Assembly: GCA_901456055.1 (NCBI GenBank)
Contig: CABDWT010000016.1
Span: 496,001-560,000, forward strand
DNA length: 64,000 nt
Source: Phytobacter ursingii
GTDB taxonomy: Bacteria; Pseudomonadota; Gammaproteobacteria; Enterobacterales; Enterobacteriaceae
Reading direction: 5' to 3'
Of the stretch, positions 20,963 through 30,339 are shown one piece after another. The notes under the pieces are model-generated. The model had not been told where the DNA came from and did not search any database. It saw nothing but the letters and a program-made list of their open reading frames with translations. Made by a program: the position numbers and the translations under genes. Position 1 is the stretch's first letter; the number at the start of each line of letters is the position of its first letter.

Positions 20963-21295
20963 TTTACCCTTCCTGATTGTCATGCGTAATTATCTGAAAG
21001 CATAAATTAAAGTCACGCATCTGCGTAGCGCCTTTTCTGAATTTTTAAAATGAAACACTATTTTTGTTTTTAATGAAAAGTACGGTTCATTTTTATTATA
21101 GGCGCAAAAAAAAGAATGATTTTGAGGTTTTTCCGATTATCAGATACGTAACCATTGACGGGAAAGTGTCCGAAAAGACAAAAATTTAAATTGCTTGAAC
21201 GATTCACCGTTTTTTCAGGCGGAATAATTATGCCAGGATGAAAAGGTAGTAAATGCTTTATTACCCCATTCAAATATCACAAAAGGATTGTTTAG
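20963..21295. other. ppsR-ppsA divergent intergenic region
   Basis: 333 nt holding the divergent promoters. The clearest element is the Cra site at 21195-21208; a long A/T-rich stretch runs from 21040 to 21190. No gene seen. Confidence 0.6.
21195..21208 (+). promoter_or_regulatory. Cra (FruR) operator of ppsA
   Basis: TTGAACGATTCACC is the reverse complement of GGTGAATCGTTCAA, a full match to the Cra consensus. Cra activates ppsA during gluconeogenic growth in E. coli, and the spacing to the gene (88 nt) is similar. Confidence 0.8.
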
Positions 21296-23674
21296 ATGTC
21301 CAACAATGGCTCGTCTCCGCTGGTGCTTTGGTATGACCAACTCGGCATGAATGATGTAGACAGAGTTGGGGGCAAAAATGCCTCCCTTGGTGAGATGATT
21401 ACGAATCTGTCCGGTATGGGCGTAAGCGTACCTAATGGGTTTGCAACCACTGCCGATGCGTTTAACCAGTTTCTCGATCAAAGCGGCCTGAATCAGCGCA
21501 TCTATGACCTGCTGGATAAAACGGACATTGACGACGTTTCCGAGCTGGCGAAAGCTGGCGCGCAGATTCGCCAGTGGATAGTCGATACCCCGTTCCAGCC
21601 GGCGTTTGAAGAGGCAATCCATCAGGCATATGCCAAACTGTCCGCTGATGACGAGCAGGCATCCTTTGCTGTGCGTTCCTCCGCGACGGCAGAAGATATG
21701 CCCGACGCTTCCTTTGCGGGCCAGCAGGAAACCTTCCTGAACGTGCAGGGGTATGACGCTGTGCTGGTGGCGGTGAAGCATGTCTTCGCTTCCCTGTTCA
21801 ATGACCGTGCGATCTCCTACCGCGTACACCAGGGTTACGATCATCGCGGCGTAGCGCTCTCTGCCGGGGTGCAACGGATGGTACGTTCGGACATCGGTTC
21901 TTCCGGCGTCATGTTCTCTATCGACACCGAATCCGGCTTCGATCAAGTGGTATTCGTCACCGCGGCCTGGGGCCTGGGTGAGATGGTGGTACAGGGCGCA
22001 GTGAACCCGGATGAGTTTTATGTTCACAAGCCAACGCTGGCGGCAGGGCGTCCGGCTATCGTGCGCCGCACGATGGGGTCGAAGAAAATTCGCATGGTCT
22101 ATGCGCCGACCCAGGAGCATGGCAAACAGGTGCGTATTGAGGACGTTGAGCAGGCTAATCGCGATCGCTTCTCGCTGACCAATGAGGAAGTGCAGGAACT
22201 GGCGAAACAGGCTGTGCAGATTGAAAAACACTATGGCCGGCCGATGGACATTGAATGGGCGAAAGACGGCCATACTGGCAAACTGTTTATTGTACAGGCA
22301 CGTCCGGAAACCGTGCGCTCTCGCGGTAAAGTAATGGAGCGTTACACGCTGCATGCGCAGGGCAAAATCATCGCCGAAGGGCGTGCGATTGGTCAGCGTA
22401 TCGGTGCCGGTCCGGTGAAAGTGATTCACGATATCAGTGAAATGAATCGTATCGAAGCAGGTGATGTGCTGGTAACTGACATGACCGACCCGGACTGGGA
22501 ACCGATCATGAAAAAAGCGGCCGCGATTGTCACCAACCGTGGTGGCCGTACCTGCCACGCAGCCATTATCGCGCGTGAGCTGGGGATCCCGGCAGTCGTC
22601 GGTTGCGGTGACGCAACGGAACGCATGAAAGATGGCGATAAGGTGACTGTCTCCTGCGCCGAAGGAGATACGGGGTATGTCTACGCCGAGATGCTCGACT
22701 TTAGCGTGAAAAGCTCAAGCATTGATGAAATGCCTGCGCTGCCGCTGAAAATCATGATGAACGTCGGCAACCCGGACAGAGCGTTTGATTTTGCCTGCTT
22801 GCCGAATGAAGGTGTAGGTCTGGCGCGCCTCGAATTTATCATCAACCGTATGATCGGCGTGCACCCGCGTGCATTGCTGGAGTTTGATGACCAGGACGTG
22901 AAACTGCAAAACGAAATCCGCGAAATCATGAAAGGCTATGATTCGCCGAAAGAGTTTTATGTCGGACGTCTGACCGAAGGTATTGCAACGCTGGGGGCAG
23001 CATTCTATCCCAAACGCGTAATCGTGCGGTTGTCAGATTTTAAATCCAATGAGTATGCCAACCTCGTCGGTGGCGAACGTTATGAACCGGACGAAGAGAA
23101 TCCGATGCTCGGCTTCCGTGGTGCCGGTCGCTATGTTTCCGACAGCTTCCGCGACTGTTTCGCGCTGGAATGTGAGGCGGTGAAACGCGTGCGCAACGAG
23201 ATGGGGCTGACCAACGTGGAAATTATGGTCCCGTTTGTCCGCACCGTTGAGCAGGCGAAAGCGGTGGTGGAAGAGCTGGCACGCCAGGGACTCAAGCGAG
23301 GTGAAAACGGACTCAAGATCATTATGATGTGCGAGATCCCGTCGAATGCGCTGCTGGCCGATCAGTTCCTGGAGCACTTTGACGGCTTCTCTATCGGCTC
23401 AAACGACATGACACAACTGGCGTTGGGCCTCGATCGCGATTCCGGCGTTGTCTCAGAGCTATTCGATGAGCGTAATGACGCGGTGAAAGCCCTGCTGTCG
23501 ATGGCCATTCGCGCCGCCAAAAAACACGGCAAATATGTGGGGATCTGTGGTCAGGGCCCGTCGGACCATGAAGATTTCGCGGCCTGGCTGATGGAAGAGG
23601 GGATCGATAGCCTGTCCCTGAATCCGGACACCGTGGTTCAAACCTGGTTGACGTTGGCTGAACTGAACAAATAA
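21296..23674 (+). CDS. ppsA: phosphoenolpyruvate synthase
   Basis: 792-aa enzyme converting pyruvate + ATP to PEP + AMP + Pi for gluconeogenesis. N-terminal ATP-binding domain, a central swivelling domain with the phosphorylated His in [15 protein letters not shown] (about residue 421; the adjacent Thr is the PpsR target), and a C-terminal PEP-utilising barrel with [16 protein letters not shown] ribosome site. Controlled at the protein level by divergent ppsR and transcriptionally by Cra. Confidence 0.98.
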   Translation: MSNNGSSPLVLWYDQLGMNDVDRVGGKNASLGEMITNLSGMGVSVPNGFATTADAFNQFLDQSGLNQRIYDLLDKTDIDDVSELAKAGAQIRQWIVDTPFQPAFEEAIHQAYAKLSADDEQASFAVRSSATAEDMPDASFAGQQETFLNVQGYDAVLVAVKHVFASLFNDRAISYRVHQGYDHRGVALSAGVQRMVRSDIGSSGVMFSIDTESGFDQVVFVTAAWGLGEMVVQGAVNPDEFYVHKPTLAAGRPAIVRRTMGSKKIRMVYAPTQEHGKQVRIEDVEQANRDRFSLTNEEVQELAKQAVQIEKHYGRPMDIEWAKDGHTGKLFIVQARPETVRSRGKVMERYTLHAQGKIIAEGRAIGQRIGAGPVKVIHDISEMNRIEAGDVLVTDMTDPDWEPIMKKAAAIVTNRGGRTCHAAIIARELGIPAVVGCGDATERMKDGDKVTVSCAEGDTGYVYAEMLDFSVKSSSIDEMPALPLKIMMNVGNPDRAFDFACLPNEGVGLARLEFIINRMIGVHPRALLEFDDQDVKLQNEIREIMKGYDSPKEFYVGRLTEGIATLGAAFYPKRVIVRLSDFKSNEYANLVGGERYEPDEENPMLGFRGAGRYVSDSFRDCFALECEAVKRVRNEMGLTNVEIMVPFVRTVEQAKAVVEELARQGLKRGENGLKIIMMCEIPSNALLADQFLEHFDGFSIGSNDMTQLALGLDRDSGVVSELFDERNDAVKALLSMAIRAAKKHGKYVGICGQGPSDHEDFAAWLMEEGIDSLSLNPDTVVQTWLTLAELNK

Positions 23675-23694
23675 GCCCCTTGTGTTTTCTGATA

Positions 23695-23727
23695 AAGCCT
23701 CACTTCTGCGGGAGTGGGGTTTTTTTA
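23695..23727 (+). terminator. intrinsic terminator after ppsA
   Basis: CCTCACT / AGTGGGG hairpin followed by seven T, 20 nt after the ppsA stop. Confidence 0.8.
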
Positions 23728-24168
23728 TGCCGAAAATCCATTTGAAATAAGTTAATTCTTAGCTGAAACAAAATGTGTTTGCGCACGCTTACCTTAGAGA
23801 TGTGTCCTCAATCGAATTACACTGGCCTCGCTTTAACACATCTGCACGATTCATCGACATAATTATCCATTCTATGCAGATAGCGCTGATCGCATGTGCT
23901 GCGTCAGAGATATATATTCTTTTCGTTTTTGCAGGGTTTTACGCGAAAACGCATTGCTGTGCGAATATGGCTACCCTGGCGTGCTCACGCCTTACACTTA
24001 TATTATAGCTGGCAATCAGAATCGAAAAATAACGACAGGCCGTTTGTTAATGGCTGAGGCGGCTTTGCGTGCGATTAACCAAAGGACCCTGTGAGTTTAT
24101 TTCTATCGTGGTGGGTAAGTCTCATATTCGCTCATCCGGATTATCTCCTCTTAATTAAGGTATATTCT
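23728..24168. other. intergenic, no gene supported
   Basis: 441 nt between ppsA and the lipoprotein gene. The 77-codon and 66-codon plus-strand frames here lack ribosome sites and recognisable motifs. AAGG before 24169 serves the next gene. In E. coli K-12 a large block (fadK-ydiT...aroD-ydiB-ydiN-ydiM-ydiL) separates ppsA from rprA; none of it is visible here. Confidence 0.5.
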
Positions 24169-24384
24169 ATGAAACGTTTTTTGCTGATTATCACCGTACT
24201 GTCTTGCATGGCGCTTAATGGCTGCGCATCATATAACGAACATATTAAGGCATGTGACGGGCAGGATGTCAGTACCGCGCATCTGGCCTTTGATTATCTG
24301 CCCATAGGCGCGGTACTGGATAACGGAGCCTGCGCTGTTACCGGCAACGGCGCGCATTTTAACAACACGGACGGCGTAAAATGA
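24169..24384 (+). CDS. small hypothetical lipoprotein
   Basis: 71 aa starting MKRFLLIITVLSCMALNGC: a type II signal peptide with lipobox-like LNGC, lipidation expected at Cys19. The mature part is about 52 residues with two further Cys and no recognised domain. The ATG at 24169 follows AAGG at 24157-24160; the open frame starts earlier but without a ribosome site. Its stop overlaps the next start (ATGA at 24381-24384), so the two are translated together. Function unknown. Confidence 0.65.
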   Translation: MKRFLLIITVLSCMALNGCASYNEHIKACDGQDVSTAHLAFDYLPIGAVLDNGACAVTGNGAHFNNTDGVK

Positions 24385-24584
24385 ACTTCTATCAAACGGA
24401 TACCCTGAGCGCTGTCGTCGCACGTCTGAGAGAGCTTAGCCATGAATATCGCCACTGTGAAAATACGCTGGCACAGTTATGCGATGCAGGGGAAAAGGCG
24501 CTCAGAATACATACCGAAGATGCATATAATACTTTTATGTCTCAATGTGGTTCGACGCTGGAAGAAATCAACGTGAATTTATGA
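24381..24584 (+). CDS. small helical hypothetical protein
   Basis: 67 aa, probably all-helical (LSAVVARLRELSHEYRHCEN at residues 9-28), cytosolic, acidic, with no signal or membrane segment. Start overlaps the preceding lipoprotein stop, and its own stop overlaps the next start (ATGA at 24581-24584). No family recognised; the tight overlaps say it belongs to a coupled operon. Confidence 0.55.
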   Translation: MNFYQTDTLSAVVARLRELSHEYRHCENTLAQLCDAGEKALRIHTEDAYNTFMSQCGSTLEEINVNL

Positions 24585-24955
24585 CGCGACTGTTATTATT
24601 GTTAACCCCCTGTTTTTATTCTTGCGCGGTTTTAGCAAGTCCAGTGAATTGGGAGCGAAGCAGTCCATTATCTGTATTAACGGTATGCGGGTAATTAAAT
24701 ATGATTATACCGATGCTGAGTTAGCCCATGTCACGCTGGAAATAACCGTGAAGGGAAAACAGTTCGACGATAAAAGGTTTGAAGGTCTTCGAGAACCGGG
24801 ACAATACATTTGATGCCGTCGAGGTTGACCCTTTTAAATATGACGATAAGACAGACAACATCGCTATCCAGGACAGTAAAGGAGAAAGCATTATGCATTT
24901 TGACTACACCCACCCTGTCGTAGACTATGCGGTCATAACAGGGGCTCCTGTATGA
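24581..24955 (+). pseudogene. frameshifted exported protein gene
   Basis: The ATG at 24581 opens a signal peptide (MTRLLLLLTPCFYS, probable cleavage at VLA-S) and about 37 codons before a TAA. Protein-like sequence continues in the +2-shifted frame (INGMRVIKYDYTDAELAHVT, about 24683-24780) and then returns to the first frame (FENRDNTFDAVEVDPF...) up to TGA at 24955. Two compensating shifts therefore seem to break a gene of about 124 codons. Sequencing error or programmed shifting cannot be excluded from sequence alone. The final stop overlaps another ATG (24952). Confidence 0.5.
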
Positions 24956-25020
24956 GGTGGCTTATCATTAGCGGCTTCTTATTGTTTGCCATATGGGTAA
25001 TTCAGGATACTCCCCGGTGA
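24952..25020 (+). CDS. 22-aa putative membrane peptide
   Basis: ATGA-overlapped with the preceding frame's stop; reads M-R-W-L-I-I-S-G-F-L-L-F-A-I-W-V-I-Q-D-T-P-R, a single hydrophobic helix with a short charged tail. The overlap continues the pattern of the three upstream frames, which is the main reason to list it. Expression is unproven. Confidence 0.35.
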   Translation: MRWLIISGFLLFAIWVIQDTPR

Positions 25021-25079
25021 GGTGCGATGGACGCTAACCGCATTGCTGACGCCTTCCCCCCGTAGCTTGTTTGATGGGT

Positions 25080-25185
25080 AAAAAAAAGCCCATCGTGGGA
25101 GATGGGCAAAGACTACACACAGCAATTCGTTGTTTCACTCAGGGGATTTCCATGCTTATAAATCAAGGTGTTGATTTATAACCGT
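25080..25185 (-). ncRNA. rprA: RprA small regulatory RNA
   Basis: About 106 nt closely matching E. coli RprA. The 5' stem-loop is formed by TTATAAATCAA and TTGATTTATAA; it is followed by the conserved CCCCTGAGTGAAACAACGAA segment (seen reversed on the plus strand) and a GCCCATC/GATGGGC terminator hairpin with a T run at 25080-25087. RprA pairs with the rpoS leader to activate sigma-S synthesis and represses csgD and others, with Hfq. Location beside ydiK matches E. coli. Confidence 0.93.
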
Positions 25186-25191
25186 GACCTT

Positions 25192-25235
25192 ATAGTAGGC
25201 TATCCGGGATTTTAGCGTCGATCAGATTCGTCTCA
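25192..25235 (-). promoter_or_regulatory. rprA promoter and RcsB box
   Basis: On the minus strand TGAGACGAATCTGAT (25221-25235) matches the RcsB box of E. coli rprA, and TACTAT (25192-25197) is the -10 element just before the RNA start. RprA synthesis is thus likely under Rcs envelope-stress control. Confidence 0.75.
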
Positions 25236-25359
25236 TTAGTTAAACGGTGGTTAAGATTTTGCGGAGGAAACGGCGCAAACCTTTTGTCAGAAGGCTTGCG
25301 CACGGGAGGGAGAGTAAATAAATGATTAGCAATGCTTCATAATCATATTCACAGGCAAA

Positions 25360-26472
25360 TCAGATACGGGTATCCTCAACGCTCTGTTTATCTTCCAGTG
25401 CATCATTTTCTTCGGGCCCGGGCATCGGGGCTTCGTTAACCCAGGCGGAAAAGAGTCGCCATGAAACGGCCAGTAATACCGGACCAATAAACAACCCGAT
25501 CATCCCGAAGGCTACCAGACCGCCAATAACCCCGGAAAGAATCAGAATCATCGGCAAATCGGCTCCCATACGAATCAGCATTGGACGGATAAAGTTGTCC
25601 AGCGTACCGACCACGCAACTCCAGACCAGCAATACCGTGCCCCAGGTCGAGTCGCCACTCCAGTAAAGCCAGATAATTGCAGGCACCAGCACGACCAGCG
25701 GACCCAGTTGTACCAGGCATGTCATTAACATAATGACTGTGAATAACGTGGCGTATGGCACACCCGTTACTGCCAGGCCAATCCCTCCCAGAACCGCCTG
25801 CACCAGTGCAGTGACGACCACGCCGAGCGCCACGGCGCGGATCGCCTGCCCAGCCAACAGAACGGCGGCATCGCCGCGTTTGGCCGCCAGACGATAGGCA
25901 AAATGGCGAATCCCCTGTGCAACTTGTTCACCACGCCAGTACAGCAGGGCGCTAAAGAGCAGCATCAGGGCACAGTGCAGCATAAAGCGTCCGATATGCG
26001 CGGCCTGACCGACAAACCAGGTGGTGGTCGTGCCGACATATGGGCGGACTTTAGCAAGTATCGCGCTGCCGCCCATATCCAGGAGGTTATGCCAGCCGCT
26101 GTATAATTTGTCTCCAACCAGCGGAATGCTATGGAGCCACTCCAGGGTCGGTGGCGTCATTTCACCCGACGTAATGGCCTGGATAACGGGGCCACTGTTA
26201 TCCACCAGGCTATTAACCAGCAGCGCTACCGGAAGAATAAATAACAGAATCAACAATAACGTCATCACGATGACCGCCAGTGAGCGTCGGCCAAACAGTA
26301 CCCGTTGAACGCGCAAAAGTACCGGCCAGGTGGCGATGACCACGGTACCAGCCCAGGCGAAACCAAGAATAAAAGGCTGAACGATCCACAAACAGGCGAT
26401 GATCATAAGGGCTAAAAACAGTACCGACAGCATCACCTGCGGTACATCCCTGGACTGCGATTGAAAGGCCAT
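25360..26472 (-). CDS. ydiK: AI-2E family transporter YdiK
   Basis: 370-aa inner-membrane protein with about 7-8 transmembrane helices, AI-2E (PerM/YdiK/TqsA) family; same length as E. coli YdiK. Substrate unknown. Conserved GVVGTLDN and GLFIGPVLLAVSW segments are present near the C terminus. E. coli ydiK belongs to the PurR regulon, and a PurR box lies in the divergent ydiK-ydiJ region (26614-26629). Confidence 0.92.
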   Translation of the reverse strand: MAFQSQSRDVPQVMLSVLFLALMIIACLWIVQPFILGFAWAGTVVIATWPVLLRVQRVLFGRRSLAVIVMTLLLILLFILPVALLVNSLVDNSGPVIQAITSGEMTPPTLEWLHSIPLVGDKLYSGWHNLLDMGGSAILAKVRPYVGTTTTWFVGQAAHIGRFMLHCALMLLFSALLYWRGEQVAQGIRHFAYRLAAKRGDAAVLLAGQAIRAVALGVVVTALVQAVLGGIGLAVTGVPYATLFTVIMLMTCLVQLGPLVVLVPAIIWLYWSGDSTWGTVLLVWSCVVGTLDNFIRPMLIRMGADLPMILILSGVIGGLVAFGMIGLFIGPVLLAVSWRLFSAWVNEAPMPGPEENDALEDKQSVEDTRI

Positions 26473-26613
26473 AAAACGTAATCACCTTTAATAGGAGGAT
26501 GCGGAATCAGTAACGATAATGATTAATGATTTCAGCGATTTTTGACAGTCTGATTCTGCCCGTAATTCTGGTGGGCGTATAAGAAAAAAATGTGATACAA
26601 CGATGGATGCTGC

Positions 26614-26629
26614 AAGCAAACGATTAACT
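26614..26629 (-). promoter_or_regulatory. PurR box between ydiK and ydiJ
   Basis: AAGCAAACGATTAACT matches the PurR consensus ANGCAANCGNTTNCNT at all but one fixed position. Probably represses ydiK, as in E. coli; effect on ydiJ is unknown. Confidence 0.65.
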
Positions 26630-26666
26630 ATTCACAACTACTAACAGTCAGGCAGGGTCAAGAGTA

Positions 26667-29600
26667 ATGATCCCACAGATTTCTCAGGCACCGGGCGTCG
26701 TTCAACTGGTGCTGAATTTTTTACAGGCACTGGAGCAACAAGGTTTTACCGGCGATACCGCCACAAGTTATGCCGACAGGCTGACCATGGCGACCGACAA
26801 CAGTATCTACCAATTGCTACCCGATGCAGTCGTCTTTCCCCGTTCCACCTCTGATGTCGCCTTAATTTCGCGCCTCGCGGCGGAAACGCGTTTTCAGTCG
26901 CTGGTCTTCACTCCGCGAGGTGGCGGCACCGGCACAAACGGCCAGGCGCTGAACCAGGGCATCATCGTTGATATGTCCCGTTATATGAACCGCATTATGG
27001 AAATTAATCCTGAGGAAGGATGGGTGCGGGTTGAGGCGGGGGTCATTAAAGATCAGCTAAACCAGTTTCTTAAACCGTACGGCTATTTCTTTGCGCCGGA
27101 GCTGTCCACCAGTAACCGCGCAACGCTCGGTGGCATGATCAATACCGACGCTTCCGGCCAGGGGTCACTGGTCTACGGAAAAACGTCCGACCATGTGCTG
27201 GGTGTACGGGCCGTGTTGCTTGGCGGCGATATTCTTGACACTCAGCCAGTGCCCGTCGAACTGGCGCAGACGCTTGGGAAAGCGAATACGGCGGTGGGGC
27301 GCATCTACCGCACCGTGTATGAGCGTTGTCGGGATAACCGTCAACTGATTATCGACAAATTCCCTAAACTAAACCGTTTCCTCACGGGTTATGACCTGCG
27401 CCATGTCTTCAATGATGAGATGACCGAGTTTGACCTGACCCGCGTGTTGACCGGGTCTGAGGGAACGCTGGCATTCATCACCGAAGCGCGGCTGGATATT
27501 ACACGTCTGCCGAAAGTGCGTCGCCTGGTGAATGTGAAATATGATTCATTCGACTCTGCGCTACGTAATGCGCCGTTTATGGTGGAAGCGCGCGCGCTGT
27601 CGGTCGAAACGGTGGATTCAAAAGTCCTCAATCTGGCACGTGAAGATATTATCTGGCACTCCGTAAACGAACTCATCACCGATGTGCCGGATAAGACCAT
27701 GCTGGGTCTGAATATCGTTGAATTCGCCGGCGATGACGAAGCATTGATCGCTGAGCAGGTCACTTCTCTTTGCGCCCGCCTTGATACGCTGATGGCAGAA
27801 GGGGCTGGTGGGGTGATCGGCTGGCAAATTTGCGACGATCTGGCCGGCATTGAGCGTATCTACGCGATGCGTAAAAAAGCCGTCGGTCTGCTGGGTAATG
27901 CAAAAGGGGCGGCAAAACCGATTCCCTTTGCCGAAGATACCTGTGTGCCGCCGGAACACCTTGCAGATTATATCGTCGAGTTTCGCGCACTGCTTGACAG
28001 CCATGGGTTGAGCTACGGCATGTTTGGTCATGTGGATGCGGGCGTACTGCACGTGCGCCCGGCGCTCGACATGTGCGACCCGCAGCAGGAGGTTTTGATG
28101 AAGAAAATCTCCGATGATGTGGTGGCATTGACGGCGAAATATGGTGGCTTACTGTGGGGTGAGCACGGTAAAGGTTTCCGTGCCGAATACAGTCCGGCGT
28201 TCTTTGGCGCGGAACTGTATGCGGAGTTGCGCAAAGTGAAAGCCGCCTTTGATCCGGCAAACCGCCTCAACCCAGGTAAAATCTGTCCGCCTGAGGGGAT
28301 AGATGCGCCAATGAAGCAGGTGGATGACGTCAAACGTGGCAGCTTCGACCGACAAATTCCGATTGCTGTGCGTTCCTCCTGGCGCGGCGCGATGGAGTGC
28401 AATGGCAACGGCCTGTGCTTTAACTTTGATGCCAAAAGTCCCATGTGCCCGTCGATGAAAATTTCCGGAGATCGTATTCATTCGCCGAAAGGCCGCGCCA
28501 CGCTGGTCCGTGAGTGGCTGCGTCTGCTGGCCGATCGCGGTATCGATCCGGTGAAGCTGGAAAAAGAGATGCCGGAAAAACGTGCCAGCCTGCGTTCGCT
28601 CATTGAGCGTACCCGCAACAGTTGGCACGCGCGTCACGGTGAGTATGATTTTTCACATGAAGTGAAAGAGGCCATGTCGGGGTGTCTGGCCTGTAAAGCC
28701 TGCTCGACTCAGTGTCCGATTAAGATAGATGTGCCGGAATTCCGCTCGCGCTTCCTGCAGCTTTACCACACGCGTTACCTGCGCCCGATGCGCGATCATC
28801 TGGTCGCGACCGTGGAAAGCTACGCACCGCTGATGGCACGTGCGCCAAAAACGTTCAATTTCTTTATGAGCCAGCCGTGGGTGCGTTCGCTTTCGCAAAA
28901 ACATATCGGCATGGTGGATCTGCCGCTATTGTCTGTTCCCTCTTTACAGCGACAGATGATGGGTCACCGTTCGGCGAACCTGACGCTGGAGCAGCTTGAA
29001 ACGCTCAGCGATGCGCAGAAAGCCACCACGGTGCTGGTGGTGCAGGATCCGTTCACCAGTTACTACGATGCGCAAGTGGTGGCGGATTTCGTTCGCCTGG
29101 TTGAAAAACTGGGCTACCAGCCCGTTGTGCTGCCCTTTTCGCCCAATGGCAAAGCGCAGCATATCAAAGGCTTCCTGCAACGTTTTGCGAAAACAGCGCA
29201 AAAAACCTCGGACTTCCTTAACCGTGTTGCGCAACTCGGAATGCCGATGGTGGGCGTCGACCCGGCGCTGGTGCTCTGCTACCGTGATGAATATAAGCAG
29301 ACGCTCGGCGAGAAGCGCGGCGATTTTCATGTCATGTTAGTCCATGAATGGTTGCCTGCCGCACTGGAAGGGCGTGAGAATCGCGCTATCAGCGGTGAAC
29401 CCTGGTATCTGTTTGGCCACTGTACTGAGGTGACTGCGCTACCTGCTTCTGTTTCGCAATGGACGTCCATTTTTGCCCGTCTGGGCGCGAAACTGGAAAA
29501 TGTCAGCGTAGGCTGCTGTGGTATGGCTGGAACCTATGGACATGAAGTCAAGAACCACGCTAACTCGCTGGGGATTTACGAGCTGTCCTGGCATCAGGCG

Positions 29601-29723
29601 CTGCAGCGTTTACCGCGTAGCCGCTGTCTGGCGACAGGTTACTCGTGCCGCAGTCAGGTGAAGCGTGTGGAAGGAAATGGCGTGCGCCACCCGCTACAGG
29701 CGCTACTGGAGATTATGGGATGA
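26667..29723 (+). CDS. ydiJ: FAD/Fe-S oxidoreductase YdiJ (D-2-hydroxyglutarate dehydrogenase)
   Basis: 1018 aa, same as E. coli YdiJ. Order of domains: FAD-binding PCMH domain (~45-275, TPRGGGTGTNGQ at about 85-96), FAD-linked oxidase C-terminal domain (to ~540, GEHGKGFR), a ferredoxin-like region with CLACKACSTQCPIKIDVPEF, and a C-terminal CCG-type domain (GHCTEV, VGCCGMAG). The family oxidises D-2-hydroxyacids; E. coli YdiJ has been reported to oxidise D-2-hydroxyglutarate. Its last codons overlap the menI start. Confidence 0.92.
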   Translation: MIPQISQAPGVVQLVLNFLQALEQQGFTGDTATSYADRLTMATDNSIYQLLPDAVVFPRSTSDVALISRLAAETRFQSLVFTPRGGGTGTNGQALNQGIIVDMSRYMNRIMEINPEEGWVRVEAGVIKDQLNQFLKPYGYFFAPELSTSNRATLGGMINTDASGQGSLVYGKTSDHVLGVRAVLLGGDILDTQPVPVELAQTLGKANTAVGRIYRTVYERCRDNRQLIIDKFPKLNRFLTGYDLRHVFNDEMTEFDLTRVLTGSEGTLAFITEARLDITRLPKVRRLVNVKYDSFDSALRNAPFMVEARALSVETVDSKVLNLAREDIIWHSVNELITDVPDKTMLGLNIVEFAGDDEALIAEQVTSLCARLDTLMAEGAGGVIGWQICDDLAGIERIYAMRKKAVGLLGNAKGAAKPIPFAEDTCVPPEHLADYIVEFRALLDSHGLSYGMFGHVDAGVLHVRPALDMCDPQQEVLMKKISDDVVALTAKYGGLLWGEHGKGFRAEYSPAFFGAELYAELRKVKAAFDPANRLNPGKICPPEGIDAPMKQVDDVKRGSFDRQIPIAVRSSWRGAMECNGNGLCFNFDAKSPMCPSMKISGDRIHSPKGRATLVREWLRLLADRGIDPVKLEKEMPEKRASLRSLIERTRNSWHARHGEYDFSHEVKEAMSGCLACKACSTQCPIKIDVPEFRSRFLQLYHTRYLRPMRDHLVATVESYAPLMARAPKTFNFFMSQPWVRSLSQKHIGMVDLPLLSVPSLQRQMMGHRSANLTLEQLETLSDAQKATTVLVVQDPFTSYYDAQVVADFVRLVEKLGYQPVVLPFSPNGKAQHIKGFLQRFAKTAQKTSDFLNRVAQLGMPMVGVDPALVLCYRDEYKQTLGEKRGDFHVMLVHEWLPAALEGRENRAISGEPWYLFGHCTEVTALPASVSQWTSIFARLGAKLENVSVGCCGMAGTYGHEVKNHANSLGIYELSWHQALQRLPRSRCLATGYSCRSQVKRVEGNGVRHPLQALLEIMG

Positions 29724-30130
29724 TCTGGAAACGTGAGGTGACCCTTGACGCGCTTAATGCGATGGGCGAGGGAAATATGCTGGGTCTGCTGGATATTCGC
29801 TTTGTTGCAATTCATGACGATGCGCTGGAAGCGACAATGCCGGTTGATAGCCGTACACATCAGCCGTTTGGTTTGCTGCATGGCGGAGCCTCAGTGGTAC
29901 TGGCGGAGTCGCTCGGTTCCGTCGCCGGGTATTTATGTACCGAAGGGGAGCGCAAAGTGGTGGGTGTGGAGGTGAATGCCAACCATATCCGCTCTGCACG
30001 TAGCGGGCGTGTGCGCGGTGTCTGTCGCGCACTGCATACCGGCAGTCGCCATCAGGTATGGCAAATCGATATTTACGATGAGCAGGATAAATTATGCTGT
30101 TCTTCGCGCCTCACGACTGCAGTTATCTGA
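29720..30130 (+). CDS. menI: 1,4-dihydroxy-2-naphthoyl-CoA thioesterase
   Basis: 136-aa hot-dog-fold thioesterase releasing 1,4-dihydroxy-2-naphthoate from its CoA ester in menaquinone synthesis. The motif PFGLLHGGASVVLAESLGS carries His54 and catalytic Glu63. The ATG at 29720 overlaps the ydiJ stop (ATGA) and gives the E. coli length; the frame is open upstream inside ydiJ. Confidence 0.95.
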   Translation: MIWKREVTLDALNAMGEGNMLGLLDIRFVAIHDDALEATMPVDSRTHQPFGLLHGGASVVLAESLGSVAGYLCTEGERKVVGVEVNANHIRSARSGRVRGVCRALHTGSRHQVWQIDIYDEQDKLCCSSRLTTAVI

Positions 30131-30136
30131 AATAAA

Positions 30137-30162
30137 TTTGCGACAGGGAAACCTGTCGCAAA
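30137..30162 (+). terminator. hairpin after menI
   Basis: Perfect 11-bp stem TTTGCGACAGG/CCTGTCGCAAA with a GAAA loop, 6 nt after the menI stop. The following AAAATTC is not a T run, so it may act as an RNA-end or bidirectional terminator. Confidence 0.5.
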
Positions 30163-30235
30163 AATTCATATTTTCTTCATTCATTTTCACATTCAGACTT
30201 ATCCATTCGTGCTATATTGGGCGCGTTTGAAAACC

Positions 30236-30255
30236 GCTTCGATGGTCATCGAAGC
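30236..30255 (+). repeat. perfect inverted repeat in lpxP leader
   Basis: GCTTCGATG-GT-CATCGAAGC, a 9-bp perfect stem about 85 nt before the acyltransferase gene and just downstream of a TATATT box (30213-30218). Could be an operator or a 5' mRNA hairpin. Confidence 0.5.
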
Positions 30256-30339
30256 CAGACGCTGTAACGCATAAAGACCTAATGAAGTGATTCGTTGTTT
30301 CCTTAAGCGCTACTCCCTACAGGCTTACAGGTAACAACA

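Noticed and set aside
21215-22558. 447-codon minus-strand ORF opposite ppsA
   Set aside because: Shadow of ppsA; no family resemblance and overlaps the ppsA leader.
23775-24094. Short ORFs after ppsA
   Set aside because: No ribosome sites, overlapping frames, Cys/Ile-rich composition unlike a real protein.
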